A stretch of 64,000 nucleotides of DNA, from assembly GCF_006476045.1 (NCBI RefSeq), contig NZ_SRZY01000027.1, positions 365,835 through 429,834 on the forward strand, given 5' to 3'. Origin of the DNA: Sphingobacterium lumbrici (lineage in GTDB: Bacteria; Bacteroidota; Bacteroidia; Sphingobacteriales; Sphingobacteriaceae). Each line of letters opens with the position of its first letter. Positions within the stretch are counted from its first letter, which is position 1. Positions 8,691 to 17,609 of the stretch are shown piece after piece. Both the position numbers and the translations under genes were made by a program. The notes under the pieces are model-generated. The model was not told where the DNA came from and made no database searches. It saw only the letters and a program-made list of their open reading frames with translations.

Positions 8691-9914
8691 TTATTCTTCT
8701 ACATAATTCAAATCCTTATCAAAACTCTCTTTGAGCCGTGTTAATGCAAATATTGCTATAGCCGAAAGCAGTAAAATCATGACGACCGCTGCGACCACAA
8801 TTCCCCATAAGCTCACCAAATACCCATATAATATAGTTGAAGGAATCAATGCCCCCCGCACAAAATTAGGTGCAGTAGTCGCAACTGTAGCGCGCAGATT
8901 GGTTCCAAACTGTTCCGCAGAAATCGTTACAAAAGTTGCCCAATACCCTACCCCCAGCCCCATAAAGAAAGCTAACCACATAAATTTTTCCTCCGTAATA
9001 CCCGTGCTATTCAGGTACCACAAAGAAGAAAGAATAATAAGCATCTGACAAATAAATACAACCTTCTTTCTCGATTTAAGCCACTGTGCTAATAAGCCTG
9101 CAAAAAAATCACCGAGTGAAATCCCTAAATAGGTAAACATGACTCCTTTTCCTGCGCTGAGCACAGTCTCTGCTCCCAAAGCTTTCCCAATTTCAGGTGC
9201 CTGAGTTACCAATACCCCCACGACAAACCATATCGGCAATCCAATACACAAACAGTAAATGTAACGTAAGAAACGTTCCCTATTCGAAAATAACATTCCT
9301 AAACTTCCCTTCACCACCTCGTGATTACTCACCTGTTTAAAAAGACTAGATTCGAAAGTCCCCACCCTTAGCAAAAGCAGAACCAACCCCATGCCTCCAC
9401 CCACAAAGTAAGCGGTTCGCCAATTGTACCATTCCGAAACATAATACGCCAATATAGCGCCTAATACTCCTACCCCTGCCACGATCATCGTGCCGTATCC
9501 CCTCTTCCGCCTGTCCATACTTTCACTAACTAAGGTGATACCAGCCCCCAGCTCTCCCGCCAAACCGATTCCCGCTACAAACCGAATAATGCCATACGAA
9601 GTTACATCCTGTACAAATCCATTGTAAATATTAGCTAAGGAGTACAGCAGAATAGATCCGAATAACACCCGAAGTCTGCCAAATTTATCCCCGATGATGC
9701 CCCAGACTACGCCACCGATCAGCAGACCGCCCATTTGCATATTCAGCACAAACTCCCCTTTAGAGCGCATCAACTCATCTGGCACACCAATATCCTGAAA
9801 GGATTTGATCCGTACAATAGAGAAAATAATTAAGTCATAGATATCCACAAAATATCCCAGCGCGGCTACAAATACCAGAAGCCCTACATTTTTAGGTTGT
9901 TTATTATTCATCAT
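8691..9914 (-). CDS. MFS transporter, metabolite:H+ symporter-like
   Basis: A 407-residue protein with about twelve hydrophobic helices. The first helix (VAALGYFVDIYDLIIFS) with Asp residues, the loop motif GDKFGRLRVLFGS between helices 2 and 3 (MFS motif A), and GAGITLVSESMDRRKRGYG are typical of the sugar/metabolite:proton symporter branch. It acts in the inner membrane; the substrate cannot be read from sequence and there is no enzyme gene beside it. The family is usually 400-450 residues, so this is full length. It is transcribed alone on the minus strand, convergent with the small Cys-rich gene. Confidence 0.82.
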   Translation of the reverse strand: MMNNKQPKNVGLLVFVAALGYFVDIYDLIIFSIVRIKSFQDIGVPDELMRSKGEFVLNMQMGGLLIGGVVWGIIGDKFGRLRVLFGSILLYSLANIYNGFVQDVTSYGIIRFVAGIGLAGELGAGITLVSESMDRRKRGYGTMIVAGVGVLGAILAYYVSEWYNWRTAYFVGGGMGLVLLLLRVGTFESSLFKQVSNHEVVKGSLGMLFSNRERFLRYIYCLCIGLPIWFVVGVLVTQAPEIGKALGAETVLSAGKGVMFTYLGISLGDFFAGLLAQWLKSRKKVVFICQMLIILSSLWYLNSTGITEEKFMWLAFFMGLGVGYWATFVTISAEQFGTNLRATVATTAPNFVRGALIPSTILYGYLVSLWGIVVAAVVMILLLSAIAIFALTRLKESFDKDLNYVEE

Positions 9915-9988
9915 GAGATTAAAGGCATGAATTTAGGATAGAATTTTAATTAATGCAAAGCTTCTCCTCAAAAAACTTTTGAAAGTTG

Positions 9989-9996
9989 TACTTTTG
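9989..9996 (+). promoter_or_regulatory. -7 box TACTTTTG of the DUF4442 gene, decides the start
   Basis: TACTTTTG lies 4 bases upstream of the ATG at 10001. The longer frame from a TTG at 9986 would include the box itself, so the ATG at 10001 is the likely start. Confidence 0.6.
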
Positions 9997-10000
9997 TAGC

Positions 10001-10510
10001 ATGAAATTTTCGCCCAAATCACTTAAATGGATATTAAGAACCTATCCCCCTTTCCTGTTCCAAAGAATATGGATCAAGAAAGTGGAAGAAGGCTTTCGCG
10101 GCATAGATGTCAAGATTTACAAAAGTTTTTTAAATATCAACTCCAATCGCACCGTCTTTGGCGGTACCATATTTTCTGCCTTAGATCCACTGTATCCCAT
10201 TCTATTGGATCAGATTTTTCAGGCAAACGGTCTCAAAAAGACCGTAGCATGGTTAAAATCTGCGAAAATAGAATATCGAAAACCCGGAAAAATGAACCTT
10301 GGATTTTCGATCCGCCTGTTAGATAGTGATATAAAAGAAGCATTTACCACGATCCGAAATTGTGGCAAAGTGGTCAAAACATTTAAAACAAATGTTTACG
10401 ATACCGATGGTACGTTAATCGCAATATCATATAATGAGATATACATCAGGGATTTAACATTTCAAATTCCAAAACGAAATGTGTATCAACCTCAGCTGGA
10501 AGACAATTAA
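10001..10510 (+). CDS. DUF4442 domain-containing protein (hotdog thioesterase-like)
   Basis: A 169-residue protein from the ATG at 10001. The segment SNRTVFGGTIFSALDPLYPILL is the hallmark of DUF4442 proteins, a hotdog-fold group related to acyl-CoA thioesterases (compare the HGG-type helix start in other family members). The rest (WLKSAKIEYRKPGKMNLGF) supplies the beta-sheet of the fold. No substrate is known; a role in acyl-CoA or acyl-ACP hydrolysis is an inference from fold only. It stands alone, divergent from the MFS transporter, with a promoter placed right at the start codon. Confidence 0.75.
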   Translation: MKFSPKSLKWILRTYPPFLFQRIWIKKVEEGFRGIDVKIYKSFLNINSNRTVFGGTIFSALDPLYPILLDQIFQANGLKKTVAWLKSAKIEYRKPGKMNLGFSIRLLDSDIKEAFTTIRNCGKVVKTFKTNVYDTDGTLIAISYNEIYIRDLTFQIPKRNVYQPQLEDN

Positions 10511-10585
10511 TATTGAGGTGCACGTAATTCCATGAAAAAAAAACGTAGTATCCACACACAAATTAGAATCAAATAGAATATATAT

Positions 10586-11017
10586 ATGAAAAAGTTATTT
10601 TATATTACTCTCGGAGCAAGTTTAGCACTAGCATCATGTCAGCAAAAATCTACAAAAAATGAAATAGCTGATAATAAATTAACCGAAGAAGCAATCGCTA
10701 TTCATGATGAAATCATGCCTCAGATTGCCGAATTTGACCGAAATACCGTAAAGATTGATTCCCTGTTGGCTAATCTGTCCGATATCAAAAGGACACATTC
10801 AGGAATCGATACCACTACATTGAAGAATGAATTAACCATATTAAAGCGCAATCTTGAAGATGCAACAGATAATATGATGACCTGGATGAAAGATTATAAG
10901 CCAGACAGCGCAGACATAGACTATCAGAAAGCAGAAATTGTGAAGATCCGTGAAATGAAACAGCAATTTGAAGATGTATCAGCCGAAAGTACTAAAAAAC
11001 TATCTGTAATCAAATAG
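10586..11017 (+). CDS. Exported lipoprotein with coiled coil, next to sco
   Basis: A 143-residue protein with a lipoprotein signal peptide (lipobox LASC, Cys18). The mature part is highly charged and helical, with hydrophobic residues spaced as in a coiled coil (about 30-140: IHDEIMPQIAEF, LKRNLEDATDNMMTWMKDYK, EIVKIREMKQQFEDV). Homologues in this phylum are often annotated loosely as A-type inclusion proteins, a name that says nothing about function. It starts a tight run with the SCO protein (6 bp gap) and a cytochrome c (overlap), so a role at the cell surface linked to copper or cytochrome oxidase biogenesis is plausible but unproven. Confidence 0.7.
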   Translation: MKKLFYITLGASLALASCQQKSTKNEIADNKLTEEAIAIHDEIMPQIAEFDRNTVKIDSLLANLSDIKRTHSGIDTTTLKNELTILKRNLEDATDNMMTWMKDYKPDSADIDYQKAEIVKIREMKQQFEDVSAESTKKLSVIK

Positions 11018-11023
11018 AAAGCC

Positions 11024-11659
11024 ATGCGTAAATTATTCTTTGCCGGAATGATAGCTTGCATCGCGTTCACCGCATGCCAGTCAACTTCCACGACCCTTCC
11101 TATTATCGGACAGCGAGATGCTGTACAAAAGGAAATTGATGGCAAGATCGTGACAGACACCATCTACCACAGGATCCCGGCATTCTCTTTTCTTAATCAG
11201 GACAGTGTACTGATCAGTGATAAAAATTTTGATCAAAAAATATATGTCGCTAATTTCTTTTTTACACATTGTCCGAGCATTTGTCCTACTATGCAACGCA
11301 ATTTGCTAAAAGCATACGAGAAATATAAAAACGATGAGCGAATTTCATTTTTGTCGCACAGCATCGATTTTAAATATGACCAACCCCATGTATTGAAAGA
11401 ATACGCGACAAATCTGGGTGTGAATAATGAGCAATGGCAGTTTGTAACAGGTAGCAAAGCAGCTATCTACAGCTTAGCCGATCAATATTTCGTATATACA
11501 AAAGAAGATTCTACCGTAGCAGGTGGATACGACCACTCCGGATACCTGGTACTTGTAGATCATGATAAGCATATACGTGGTGCATACGACGGGACTAATA
11601 AAGAACAAGTGTCGCAATTACTAAAAGACATTGATATCCTTTTAAAGGAGTATGAATAA
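11024..11659 (+). CDS. SCO1/SenC family copper chaperone lipoprotein
   Basis: A 211-residue thioredoxin-fold protein. The lipoprotein signal ends at Cys18 (AFTAC). The copper and redox motif CPSIC gives Cys83 and Cys87, and the third copper ligand is His171 in GGYDHSGY. SCO proteins deliver copper to the CuA site of cytochrome oxidase or reduce its cysteines, on the outer face of the inner membrane. It overlaps the following cytochrome c gene by 8 bp and follows the coiled-coil lipoprotein by 6 bp, so the three are almost surely one transcript. Confidence 0.9.
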   Translation: MRKLFFAGMIACIAFTACQSTSTTLPIIGQRDAVQKEIDGKIVTDTIYHRIPAFSFLNQDSVLISDKNFDQKIYVANFFFTHCPSICPTMQRNLLKAYEKYKNDERISFLSHSIDFKYDQPHVLKEYATNLGVNNEQWQFVTGSKAAIYSLADQYFVYTKEDSTVAGGYDHSGYLVLVDHDKHIRGAYDGTNKEQVSQLLKDIDILLKEYE

Positions 11660-12089
11660 TCGGTACACCATCATTTTGACATCCATTGGCGTGTTGATAA
11701 TGCTTCTTCTGCATATATCCTCATGCCAATCGAATGTCAGTATCCAAACTGCCCAATATGCCGTCAATGGACAAAAGCTTTACCTGAGCCATTGTCAAAA
11801 TTGCCATGGTTCCAAAGGTGAAGGACTTGCACAGCTCTACCCTCCTCTCACCGACAACGAATATTTCAAACAGAACCGGGCAAAACTAAGTTGTATTATA
11901 CGGTATGGAATGAAGGAAAGTATTATCATCCACGGAAAAACATACAAAAATCAAATGCCTGCAAATCCACAATTAACCGAACTGGATATTGCTTACATTC
12001 TTACTTACATCACGACTAACTTTGGCACGAGTGATAGTATATATCGCCACGAAGAAGTAAAAGAAGCTTTAAAAGCCTGCGGTATATAA
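11652..12089 (+). CDS. Cytochrome c lipoprotein (class I, single heme)
   Basis: A 145-residue protein with a lipoprotein-like signal (HISSC, Cys25) and one heme attachment motif CQNCH (Cys48, Cys51, His52). The distal heme ligand is probably the Met in NQMPANP. LYPPLTDNEYF is a conserved surface segment of this cytochrome family. It would carry electrons at the periplasmic side of the membrane. Its start lies inside the end of sco, indicating translational coupling, and the pairing supports a shared role in respiration or metal handling. Confidence 0.88.
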   Translation: MNNRYTIILTSIGVLIMLLLHISSCQSNVSIQTAQYAVNGQKLYLSHCQNCHGSKGEGLAQLYPPLTDNEYFKQNRAKLSCIIRYGMKESIIIHGKTYKNQMPANPQLTELDIAYILTYITTNFGTSDSIYRHEEVKEALKACGI

Positions 12090-12131
12090 AATAAATTTTC
12101 CGTAAAAATACATCAAAGATTAATAGCAGGC

Positions 12132-12166
12132 AAAACGGTTGTAAATAAAGACTTTACAGCCGTTTT
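12132..12166 (+). terminator. Hairpin terminator after cytochrome c
   Basis: Arms 12132-12145 and 12153-12166 pair over 14 positions with one G-T wobble, followed by an interrupted T-rich stretch. It closes the lipoprotein-sco-cytochrome transcript and marks the left border of the accessory island. Confidence 0.6.
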
Positions 12167-12204
12167 ATGATTTTTTGGTAATGAGGTAAAAAGCAAGGTT
12201 TGGC

Positions 12205-12233
12205 AAAAGTAAGGTTACTAAAACGTTACTTTT
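12205..12233. repeat. Inverted repeat at the island's left border
   Basis: AAAAGTAA (12205-12212) and TTACTTTT (12226-12233) form a perfect 8-bp inverted repeat with a 13-bp spacer, just upstream of the integrase remnant. The position suits a recombinase or attachment-site core, but no second copy was found at the right side of the island, so this is only a candidate. Confidence 0.3.
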
Positions 12234-12340
12234 ATAAATTGGAAACAATCTTTTTAAAATACTGTATTTCAGTTTTTTGCATAGTTTTTCATATTGTTCC
12301 GTAGCTCACATAGGTTTAATTTTATCATTAAGAATTGTGA

Positions 12341-12700
12341 GTATGGAAACGACAAAAAATCAACATTTAAGGTACTATTCTATCTTAAAAAGAACGCCCA
12401 AAAGAAAAACGGAAAAGTTACGGTTATGTGCAGGATTACCATAAACGGCAAACAGTCTGCATTCAGTACCAAACTGGATATTTCCGCATCGAATTGGGAT
12501 TTGAAGTACGGCAGGGTTTTAGGTAAAAGCCGAGAAGCCCAAGACACAAACAGCAAACTTGACAAAATTCGTTCGGGTATTGAGGGAATGCTATTCCAAA
12601 ATTCTGAAGAACGAGGGGGCTGTAAACAGTGCTAAACTTAAAAATGCCGTTCTTGGGATGGAAAGCGAAGAACTGGAACGCTTCACAATTAGATAGAAGC
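12341..12700 (+). pseudogene. Tyrosine recombinase/integrase N-terminal remnant
   Basis: The frame carries STFKVLFYLKKNAQKKNGKV and CRITINGKQSAFSTKLDIS, the arm-type DNA-binding domain at the N-terminus of CTnDOT-like Bacteroidota integrases. The natural ATG at 12341 (MetGluThrThrLys) is out of frame with it by one missing base in an A-run at 12354-12359. A second shift near 12600 moves the continuation (LKNEGAVNSAKLKNAVLG) into another frame, which ends at a TAG near 12697. The catalytic domain with the R-H-R-Y residues is entirely missing. This is the broken end of an integrative element. Confidence 0.75.
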
Positions 12701-12958
12701 CTGTCGGCAAATATGTTTAACCAATGGTGGAACAACGGAAATAAACCCGAATTAAAAACACAGGACAGCCCAGTGTCCAATACGAACGTAATAGACAGCC
12801 AACCGACAAAAGACTTTTTTGAGTTTATCTCGCAACAAGATTCGCAAAGTTCTGATTTAGGATTGTTCAGCCTGTTGCCCGATGCACAAAGCGAGGACTA
12901 TGAAGAAGAACAGTTTGCTAAGAAGATGAAGAAAAAGAAAAAAGGGAGAAAACTGTGA
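12700..12958 (+). pseudogene. Mobilization-protein C-terminal remnant
   Basis: The frame from about 12700 to the stop at 12958 encodes an 80-odd residue tail: hydrophilic, Gln/Ser/Asp-rich, then EDYEEEQFAKKMKKKKKGRKL. An acidic patch followed by a Lys-rich end resembles the C-terminus of relaxase (MobB-type) proteins in Bacteroidota conjugative elements. It has no start of its own: the open frame from 12629 begins inside the integrase remnant and reads through the junction in a different frame. I take it as the far end of an element fused to its integrase end by deletion; the relaxase identity is an inference from composition. Confidence 0.45.
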
Positions 12959-13095
12959 AAAACCATAATTGACTTAGATTAAATTTCATATATGCTTATA
13001 TGAATTAGAAAAAGTATATTCTTCCACCTAGAAATCTGAGCATATTATTTTCTTATCTTTACCCAATACGATTAAAATGGTTATACATCAAGGAA

Positions 13096-16000
13096 ATGGA
13101 TAAACTTATACATACTTTCTCAATAAAAACATTAGCAGATTTTTTCAAAAAAGCTATTTCTTCTTTTAAAATTGAAACAGAAGATATTAACCATTATATA
13201 GAAGGTAAAGATTTTAGTCAATTCTCAGAACTGACTAGAATTGGAAATGTAGAGTTCAAAAATTCTGACGAATTAATTGTTTTTGCCTGTAAGTATAATG
13301 GAATATTGTCAGAGCGTTCTTCTAAGAAAAAGCAATTTGAGATCGCAAAATTAGTTTTAAAGGAAGATTTTAAAGATGGAGCTATTTTCGTTTTTTATGA
13401 TGATACCGGAAAATTCAGGTTTTCATTTATCAGAAGAAATTGGGACGGAAAAGCAGATAAAAAATATTCTCCTTGGAAACGTTTTACTTACTTTATAACT
13501 CCAGAAGACACCAATAAAACTTTTAGGCAAAGAATTGGAAATTGTACATTTAAAGATCTTGATAGTATTCAGGAAGCATTTTCGGTTGAAAAACTTACCA
13601 AGGAATTCTACAATGATTTGTTTAAATGGTATCAATGGACACTTACAACCGAAGTAGGTATTACATTTCCGAATGATACTGCTACTTCAGACGATGACCG
13701 TGTAAAGTTGGAAGAGCAAATGATTCGTTTGATTACCCGATTGTTATTTGTTTGGTTTATCAAACAGAAACATTTGGTACCAGATGAATTATTTAAAACG
13801 GACAAGTTATCAGAAATCCTAAAAGACTTTGATCCTAATAACACTTCTGATGGAAGTTATTACAACGCTATTTTACAAAACCTGTTCTTTGCTACTTTAA
13901 ACAAGGCGATAATTGAAAGAGAGTTTGCAAAAACAAAAAATAGGGATATTAAAACTAGGTATCGTTATGCAGAAATGTTTACAATTTCCGAAGAAGAAGT
14001 TTTAAATTTATTTCGTCCTATCCCGTTTTTGAACGGCGGTCTTTTTGAATGTCTGGATAAAGAAGTAGGAACAGATGGCATAAAATATCATTTAGATGGC
14101 TTTAGCAGAAAAGCTGATAAGAGAAATGGTAATTTTACGGATCGGGCATTTATTCCGAATGCTGTTTTCTTTGACCAAGAGAAAGGCTTAATTCCAATTT
14201 TGGAAAAATATAATTTCACAGTCGAGGAAAATGTCCCGAATGAGGTTCAGGTAGCTTTAGACCCTGAATTATTAGGAAACGTTTTTGAAAACCTGTTAGG
14301 AGCCTTTAATCCTGAGACACAGGAATCTGCTCGTAAACAATCCGGTAGTTTTTATACACCAAAAGAGATTGTAGCGTATATGGTGGATGAATCATTAATA
14401 GCCTATTTGAATAATGCATTACCTGATTTGGATGAAGAATTAATCCATCAACTATTTGAACAAGATACATTACCCGAATTTTTAGAAAATAATCACCCTT
14501 TATGTGATAAAATAGCCAAAGAACTACGAGCTGTGAAAATCCTTGACCCAGCTTGTGGTTCCGGAGCATTTCCTATGGGAATACTGAATCGAATGGTAGA
14601 GATCTTAGAAAAGTTGGATGCTAAGAATAAAGCTTCACACCACGACTTGAAATTACATTTGATTGAAGAGTGTATTTACGGTGTGGATATACAAACGATT
14701 GCTGCACAAATCAGCAAATTACGCTTCTTCATTTCCTTAATTGTAGAACAAGAAACAATGGATCTATCTAAGCCTGAAGAAAATTATGGTGTATTAACCT
14801 TGCCAAACTTAGAAACTAAATTTGTGGCAGCTAATACATTGATTGGATTGGAAAGTGAAAACAATGGGTTATTGGATTTGACAGATGCTCAACTTAAGGC
14901 TTTACAGAAAAAGCTATTGGATACTAGACAAAAGCACTTTTATGCAAAATCAGCTTCCGAAAAAATTAAGTTGAGAAAACAAGATGATGAGTTGAGAAAT
15001 GAAATTGTCCAATATCTCTATGAAAATTCTACAAAGCCTGATGAAACGAAAATAAATAACAGTCTTCAACAGATTGAGAAGCTGCAAACTCAACGTAAAG
15101 CTTATGAAAGCGAAAATTGGGTTGAAGATTTCCAAAAAGTGATACAAACCTCAATGTTTGATAATCAATCTGCACAACAGACTTCTATTTTTAAGGTTGA
15201 TTTGAATGAAAAACCGAGAGTCGAAATTGATAGACTAATTAAAGCTTTACAATCAGAGATATCTAAAGAAAAAAATAAGGCTAAAAAAATAGGATTCGAG
15301 GACACAATAGAAAAAATTGCCAAATGGAATCCATACGATCAAAATGCAAGTTCGCCTTTCTTTGATCCGGAATGGATGTTTGGATTGGAAGAGGGTTTCG
15401 ATTTAGTAATTGGAAATCCACCATATGTACAATTACAAAAAGAAAGTGGCAGGTTGGCTAAATTGTATCAACATTGCGAATATAAAACCTTCGCTAAAAC
15501 GGGAGATATCTATTCACTGTTTTATGAACGTGGTTGGCAATTATTAAAAAACAATGGATTCCTATGCTATATCACATCTAATAAATGGATGCGTGCAGGA
15601 TACGGAGAAAGCACTCGTGAATTCTTTGCAACCCATACAAATCCTATTTTATTAATTGACTTTGCAGGACAAAAGATATTTGAGTCCGCTACGGTCGATA
15701 CTAATATTCTCTTGTTTTCTAAGGATAAAAATAGACAACAGACAAGAGCCTGTGTGATTAAAGAAAAGGTGTTAAATAATTTGAGCGTTTATTTTAGACA
15801 AAATGCTACAGTTTGTAATTTTTCAAAGAGGGAAAGTTGGGTAGTTCTAAGTGAAATTGAACAAAGAATAAAAGCTAAAATTGAAGCCGTTGGGGTGCCA
15901 CTAAAAGACTGGGATATTAATATTTATCGTGGGATATTGACTGGCTATAATGAGGCTTTCATTATTGACGGAAAGAAGAAAGATGAGTTAATCGCAGAAG

Positions 16001-16665
16001 ATCCAAAATCTGCCGAAATCATACGACCTATTTTACGCGGCAGGGACATAAAAAGATATGGTTATGATTTTGCTGATCTGTGGTTAATTAATACTCACAA
16101 TGGTGTCAAAGAAAAGGATATAAAACGCATAGAAATAGATAATTACCCATCTATTAAAAAACACTTGAATCAATATTATCCGCAATTAGAAAAACGGGCG
16201 GATAAAGGAGATACTTTATACAATTTACGCAACTGTGCTTATATGGAGGATTTCTTTATACAAAAAATTATGTATCCAAATATGACTAAGTTCTTGCCGT
16301 TTTATTTAGATGACAAAGGTTTTGTACAGAATGACAAGTCGTTTATGATAACAGGAGAAAATATAGCTTATCTGACAGCTTTTTTGAACTCATCACTTTT
16401 TAAATATTGTTTCATCGATAATTTTCCTGAATTACAGGGAGGCACAAGGGAATTAAGAAAAATATTTTTGGATAAGATTCCAGTCCTTCAAGTTTCGCAA
16501 AACATCAATTTAGAATATGAAAAATTAGTTTTGAAATTACAAGAATTAAAAAACAAACAATTATCTACGAGAGAAATTGAGATTGAGATTGATAAACGAA
16601 TTTTTGAATTATATTCTTTGACTGAAGAAGAAAAAAATACTATTGGGTTTGTTGAGATTCAATAA
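13096..16665 (+). CDS. Eco57I-like DNA adenine methyltransferase with switchable specificity domain
   Basis: A 1189-residue protein. The N-terminal 300 residues contain a domain typical of large Eco57I-type enzymes (ERSSKKKQFEIAKLVLK, IFVFYDDTGKFRFSFIRRNW); whether it is a nuclease is unclear. SGSFYTPKEI (about 415-424) precedes SAM motif I DPACGSGAF (484-492) and the catalytic motif NPPY (774-777), diagnostic of N6-adenine methylation. From about residue 897 on follows a TaqI-like target-recognition domain (GILTGYNEAFIID, IIRPILRGRDIKRY). The 25 bases at codons 897-905 are an inverted recombination repeat, so this C-terminal part can be exchanged. A near-consensus -7 box (TATCTTTA) is at 13054-13061. 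It convergently overlaps the silent cassette by 26 bp. It likely sets the specificity of a restriction-like system with the helicase at 19925. Confidence 0.88.
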   Translation: MDKLIHTFSIKTLADFFKKAISSFKIETEDINHYIEGKDFSQFSELTRIGNVEFKNSDELIVFACKYNGILSERSSKKKQFEIAKLVLKEDFKDGAIFVFYDDTGKFRFSFIRRNWDGKADKKYSPWKRFTYFITPEDTNKTFRQRIGNCTFKDLDSIQEAFSVEKLTKEFYNDLFKWYQWTLTTEVGITFPNDTATSDDDRVKLEEQMIRLITRLLFVWFIKQKHLVPDELFKTDKLSEILKDFDPNNTSDGSYYNAILQNLFFATLNKAIIEREFAKTKNRDIKTRYRYAEMFTISEEEVLNLFRPIPFLNGGLFECLDKEVGTDGIKYHLDGFSRKADKRNGNFTDRAFIPNAVFFDQEKGLIPILEKYNFTVEENVPNEVQVALDPELLGNVFENLLGAFNPETQESARKQSGSFYTPKEIVAYMVDESLIAYLNNALPDLDEELIHQLFEQDTLPEFLENNHPLCDKIAKELRAVKILDPACGSGAFPMGILNRMVEILEKLDAKNKASHHDLKLHLIEECIYGVDIQTIAAQISKLRFFISLIVEQETMDLSKPEENYGVLTLPNLETKFVAANTLIGLESENNGLLDLTDAQLKALQKKLLDTRQKHFYAKSASEKIKLRKQDDELRNEIVQYLYENSTKPDETKINNSLQQIEKLQTQRKAYESENWVEDFQKVIQTSMFDNQSAQQTSIFKVDLNEKPRVEIDRLIKALQSEISKEKNKAKKIGFEDTIEKIAKWNPYDQNASSPFFDPEWMFGLEEGFDLVIGNPPYVQLQKESGRLAKLYQHCEYKTFAKTGDIYSLFYERGWQLLKNNGFLCYITSNKWMRAGYGESTREFFATHTNPILLIDFAGQKIFESATVDTNILLFSKDKNRQQTRACVIKEKVLNNLSVYFRQNATVCNFSKRESWVVLSEIEQRIKAKIEAVGVPLKDWDINIYRGILTGYNEAFIIDGKKKDELIAEDPKSAEIIRPILRGRDIKRYGYDFADLWLINTHNGVKEKDIKRIEIDNYPSIKKHLNQYYPQLEKRADKGDTLYNLRNCAYMEDFFIQKIMYPNMTKFLPFYLDDKGFVQNDKSFMITGENIAYLTAFLNSSLFKYCFIDNFPELQGGTRELRKIFLDKIPVLQVSQNINLEYEKLVLKLQELKNKQLSTREIEIEIDKRIFELYSLTEEEKNTIGFVEIQ
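15784..15808 (+). repeat. Invertase recombination site 1 (inside methyltransferase gene)
   Basis: A 25-bp sequence beginning AGCGTTTATTTTAGAC and ending AATGCTA, starting exactly at a codon boundary (residue 897, encoding SVYFRQNA). It recurs perfectly in inverted orientation at 17494-17518. The site is itself partly palindromic: 8 of 12 positions pair around a central TA, as expected for a serine-recombinase crossover site. Confidence 0.85.
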
Positions 16666-17518
16666 AATAACATTCTTCATCATTAAGGTCATATAAATTA
16701 TAAACTTTTCGGTCAATTTCTGAAACTAATTTATAAGAAACATCATTGCCATTATCCAATATAGTATCTATAATTTCATTAATTAATTTCTCAGTGTTTG
16801 AGTTCGGAATAGGTATTTTTAGAGGTTCAATCGCCTGAACGCTTATCAGAAGATCTCCTGTTCCTGTTTGAGGAGAATCTTTCATCAAGTATTTACCCAT
16901 TTTGGAGTTTAATACAGCAACTAAATATTTGATATATTTTCCTGTAGCAAAACACGTACTATCTAAAGCCATTATTCCCGTATCGTCGTAGGAAAAACGT
17001 AAAATAGAACCAACACGTTTCCATACTATTTTCTGTTTAGAAAAATCCTCCCAATAACTTATCGAATCTTGTGTTTCAAACCATTGATTATTAGTTTTTT
17101 TTCTTGCTCCTATATCTCCTGTTTGTCTTAATCTATCATATCCAAAACTCATAAGGTGTTGCTTTACAGCAGGGTACTTTTCAATATCTATTTTTAAGCT
17201 TGGGAACGTTGTAATAAGGTGTAAATCCGCAAATTCGTGAGAATATCGCTTAATATCGCGTCCTCTTAATAACGGTCGTATAATTTCTTCACTTTTAGGA
17301 TCTTCAGCTATCAATTGTTTTCTTTTAGAATCATCTATTATAAAGGCTTCATTGAAACCTGTTTTTATACCATAATTTATACGAATATCCCAATCCTTTA
17401 ATGGAGTACCAAATTGCTCTATTTTCTCTTTAATCTGTTTTTCAATAGGAGACAGCACAACCCAACTTTTAGAGTTTTTAAACTCTGAAAGATTAGCATT
17501 TTGTCTAAAATAAACGCT
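16640..17518 (-). CDS. Silent, inverted alternative specificity domain of the methyltransferase
   Basis: An open frame of about 292 codons with no promoter or start codon of its own; the first candidate start, a GTG at 17458, lies inside the domain. From 17518 it reads SVYFRQNA, identical to the active gene, then diverges while keeping the same plan: SWVVLSPIE, PLKDWDI, NEAFIID, LIAEDPKSEEIIRPLLRGRDIKRY. The central part (about 110-230), which should read DNA, shares little with the active copy. It is a TaqI-like C-terminal specificity domain. Its stop lies 26 bp inside the active gene's end, tail to tail. Inversion between the 25-bp repeats would put it in frame behind the methyltransferase core. 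It has no frameshift, arguing that it is kept by selection. Confidence 0.88.
   Translation of the reverse strand, partial: SVYFRQNANLSEFKNSKSWVVLSPIEKQIKEKIEQFGTPLKDWDIRINYGIKTGFNEAFIIDDSKRKQLIAEDPKSEEIIRPLLRGRDIKRYSHEFADLHLITTFPSLKIDIEKYPAVKQHLMSFGYDRLRQTGDIGARKKTNNQWFETQDSISYWEDFSKQKIVWKRVGSILRFSYDDTGIMALDSTCFATGKYIKYLVAVLNSKMGKYLMKDSPQTGTGDLLISVQAIEPLKIPIPNSNTEKLINEIIDTILDNGNDVSYKLVSEIDRKVYNLYDLNDEECYFIESQQTQ
17494..17518 (-). repeat. Invertase recombination site 2 (head of silent cassette)
   Basis: The perfect 25-bp inverted copy of 15784-15808. Beyond it (17519-17609) no coding similarity to the methyltransferase remains, so the repeat is the precise edge of the exchangeable segment. 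The invertible segment is 15784-17518, 1735 bp. Confidence 0.85.
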
Positions 17519-17609
17519 GATCTTACTGCTACATTTATTGGATAGGTTTAATTTAGACAGCTTACGTATAATTTAAACCAAAACTGAATAATAATTTAAA
17601 CAATTTAAA

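Noticed and set aside
12341..12640. Reading frame from the ATG at 12341 (begins METTKNQHLRYYSI) as a gene
   Set aside because: It is the out-of-frame reading of the integrase remnant; the conserved residues lie in the neighbouring frame, so this is a product of the lost base.
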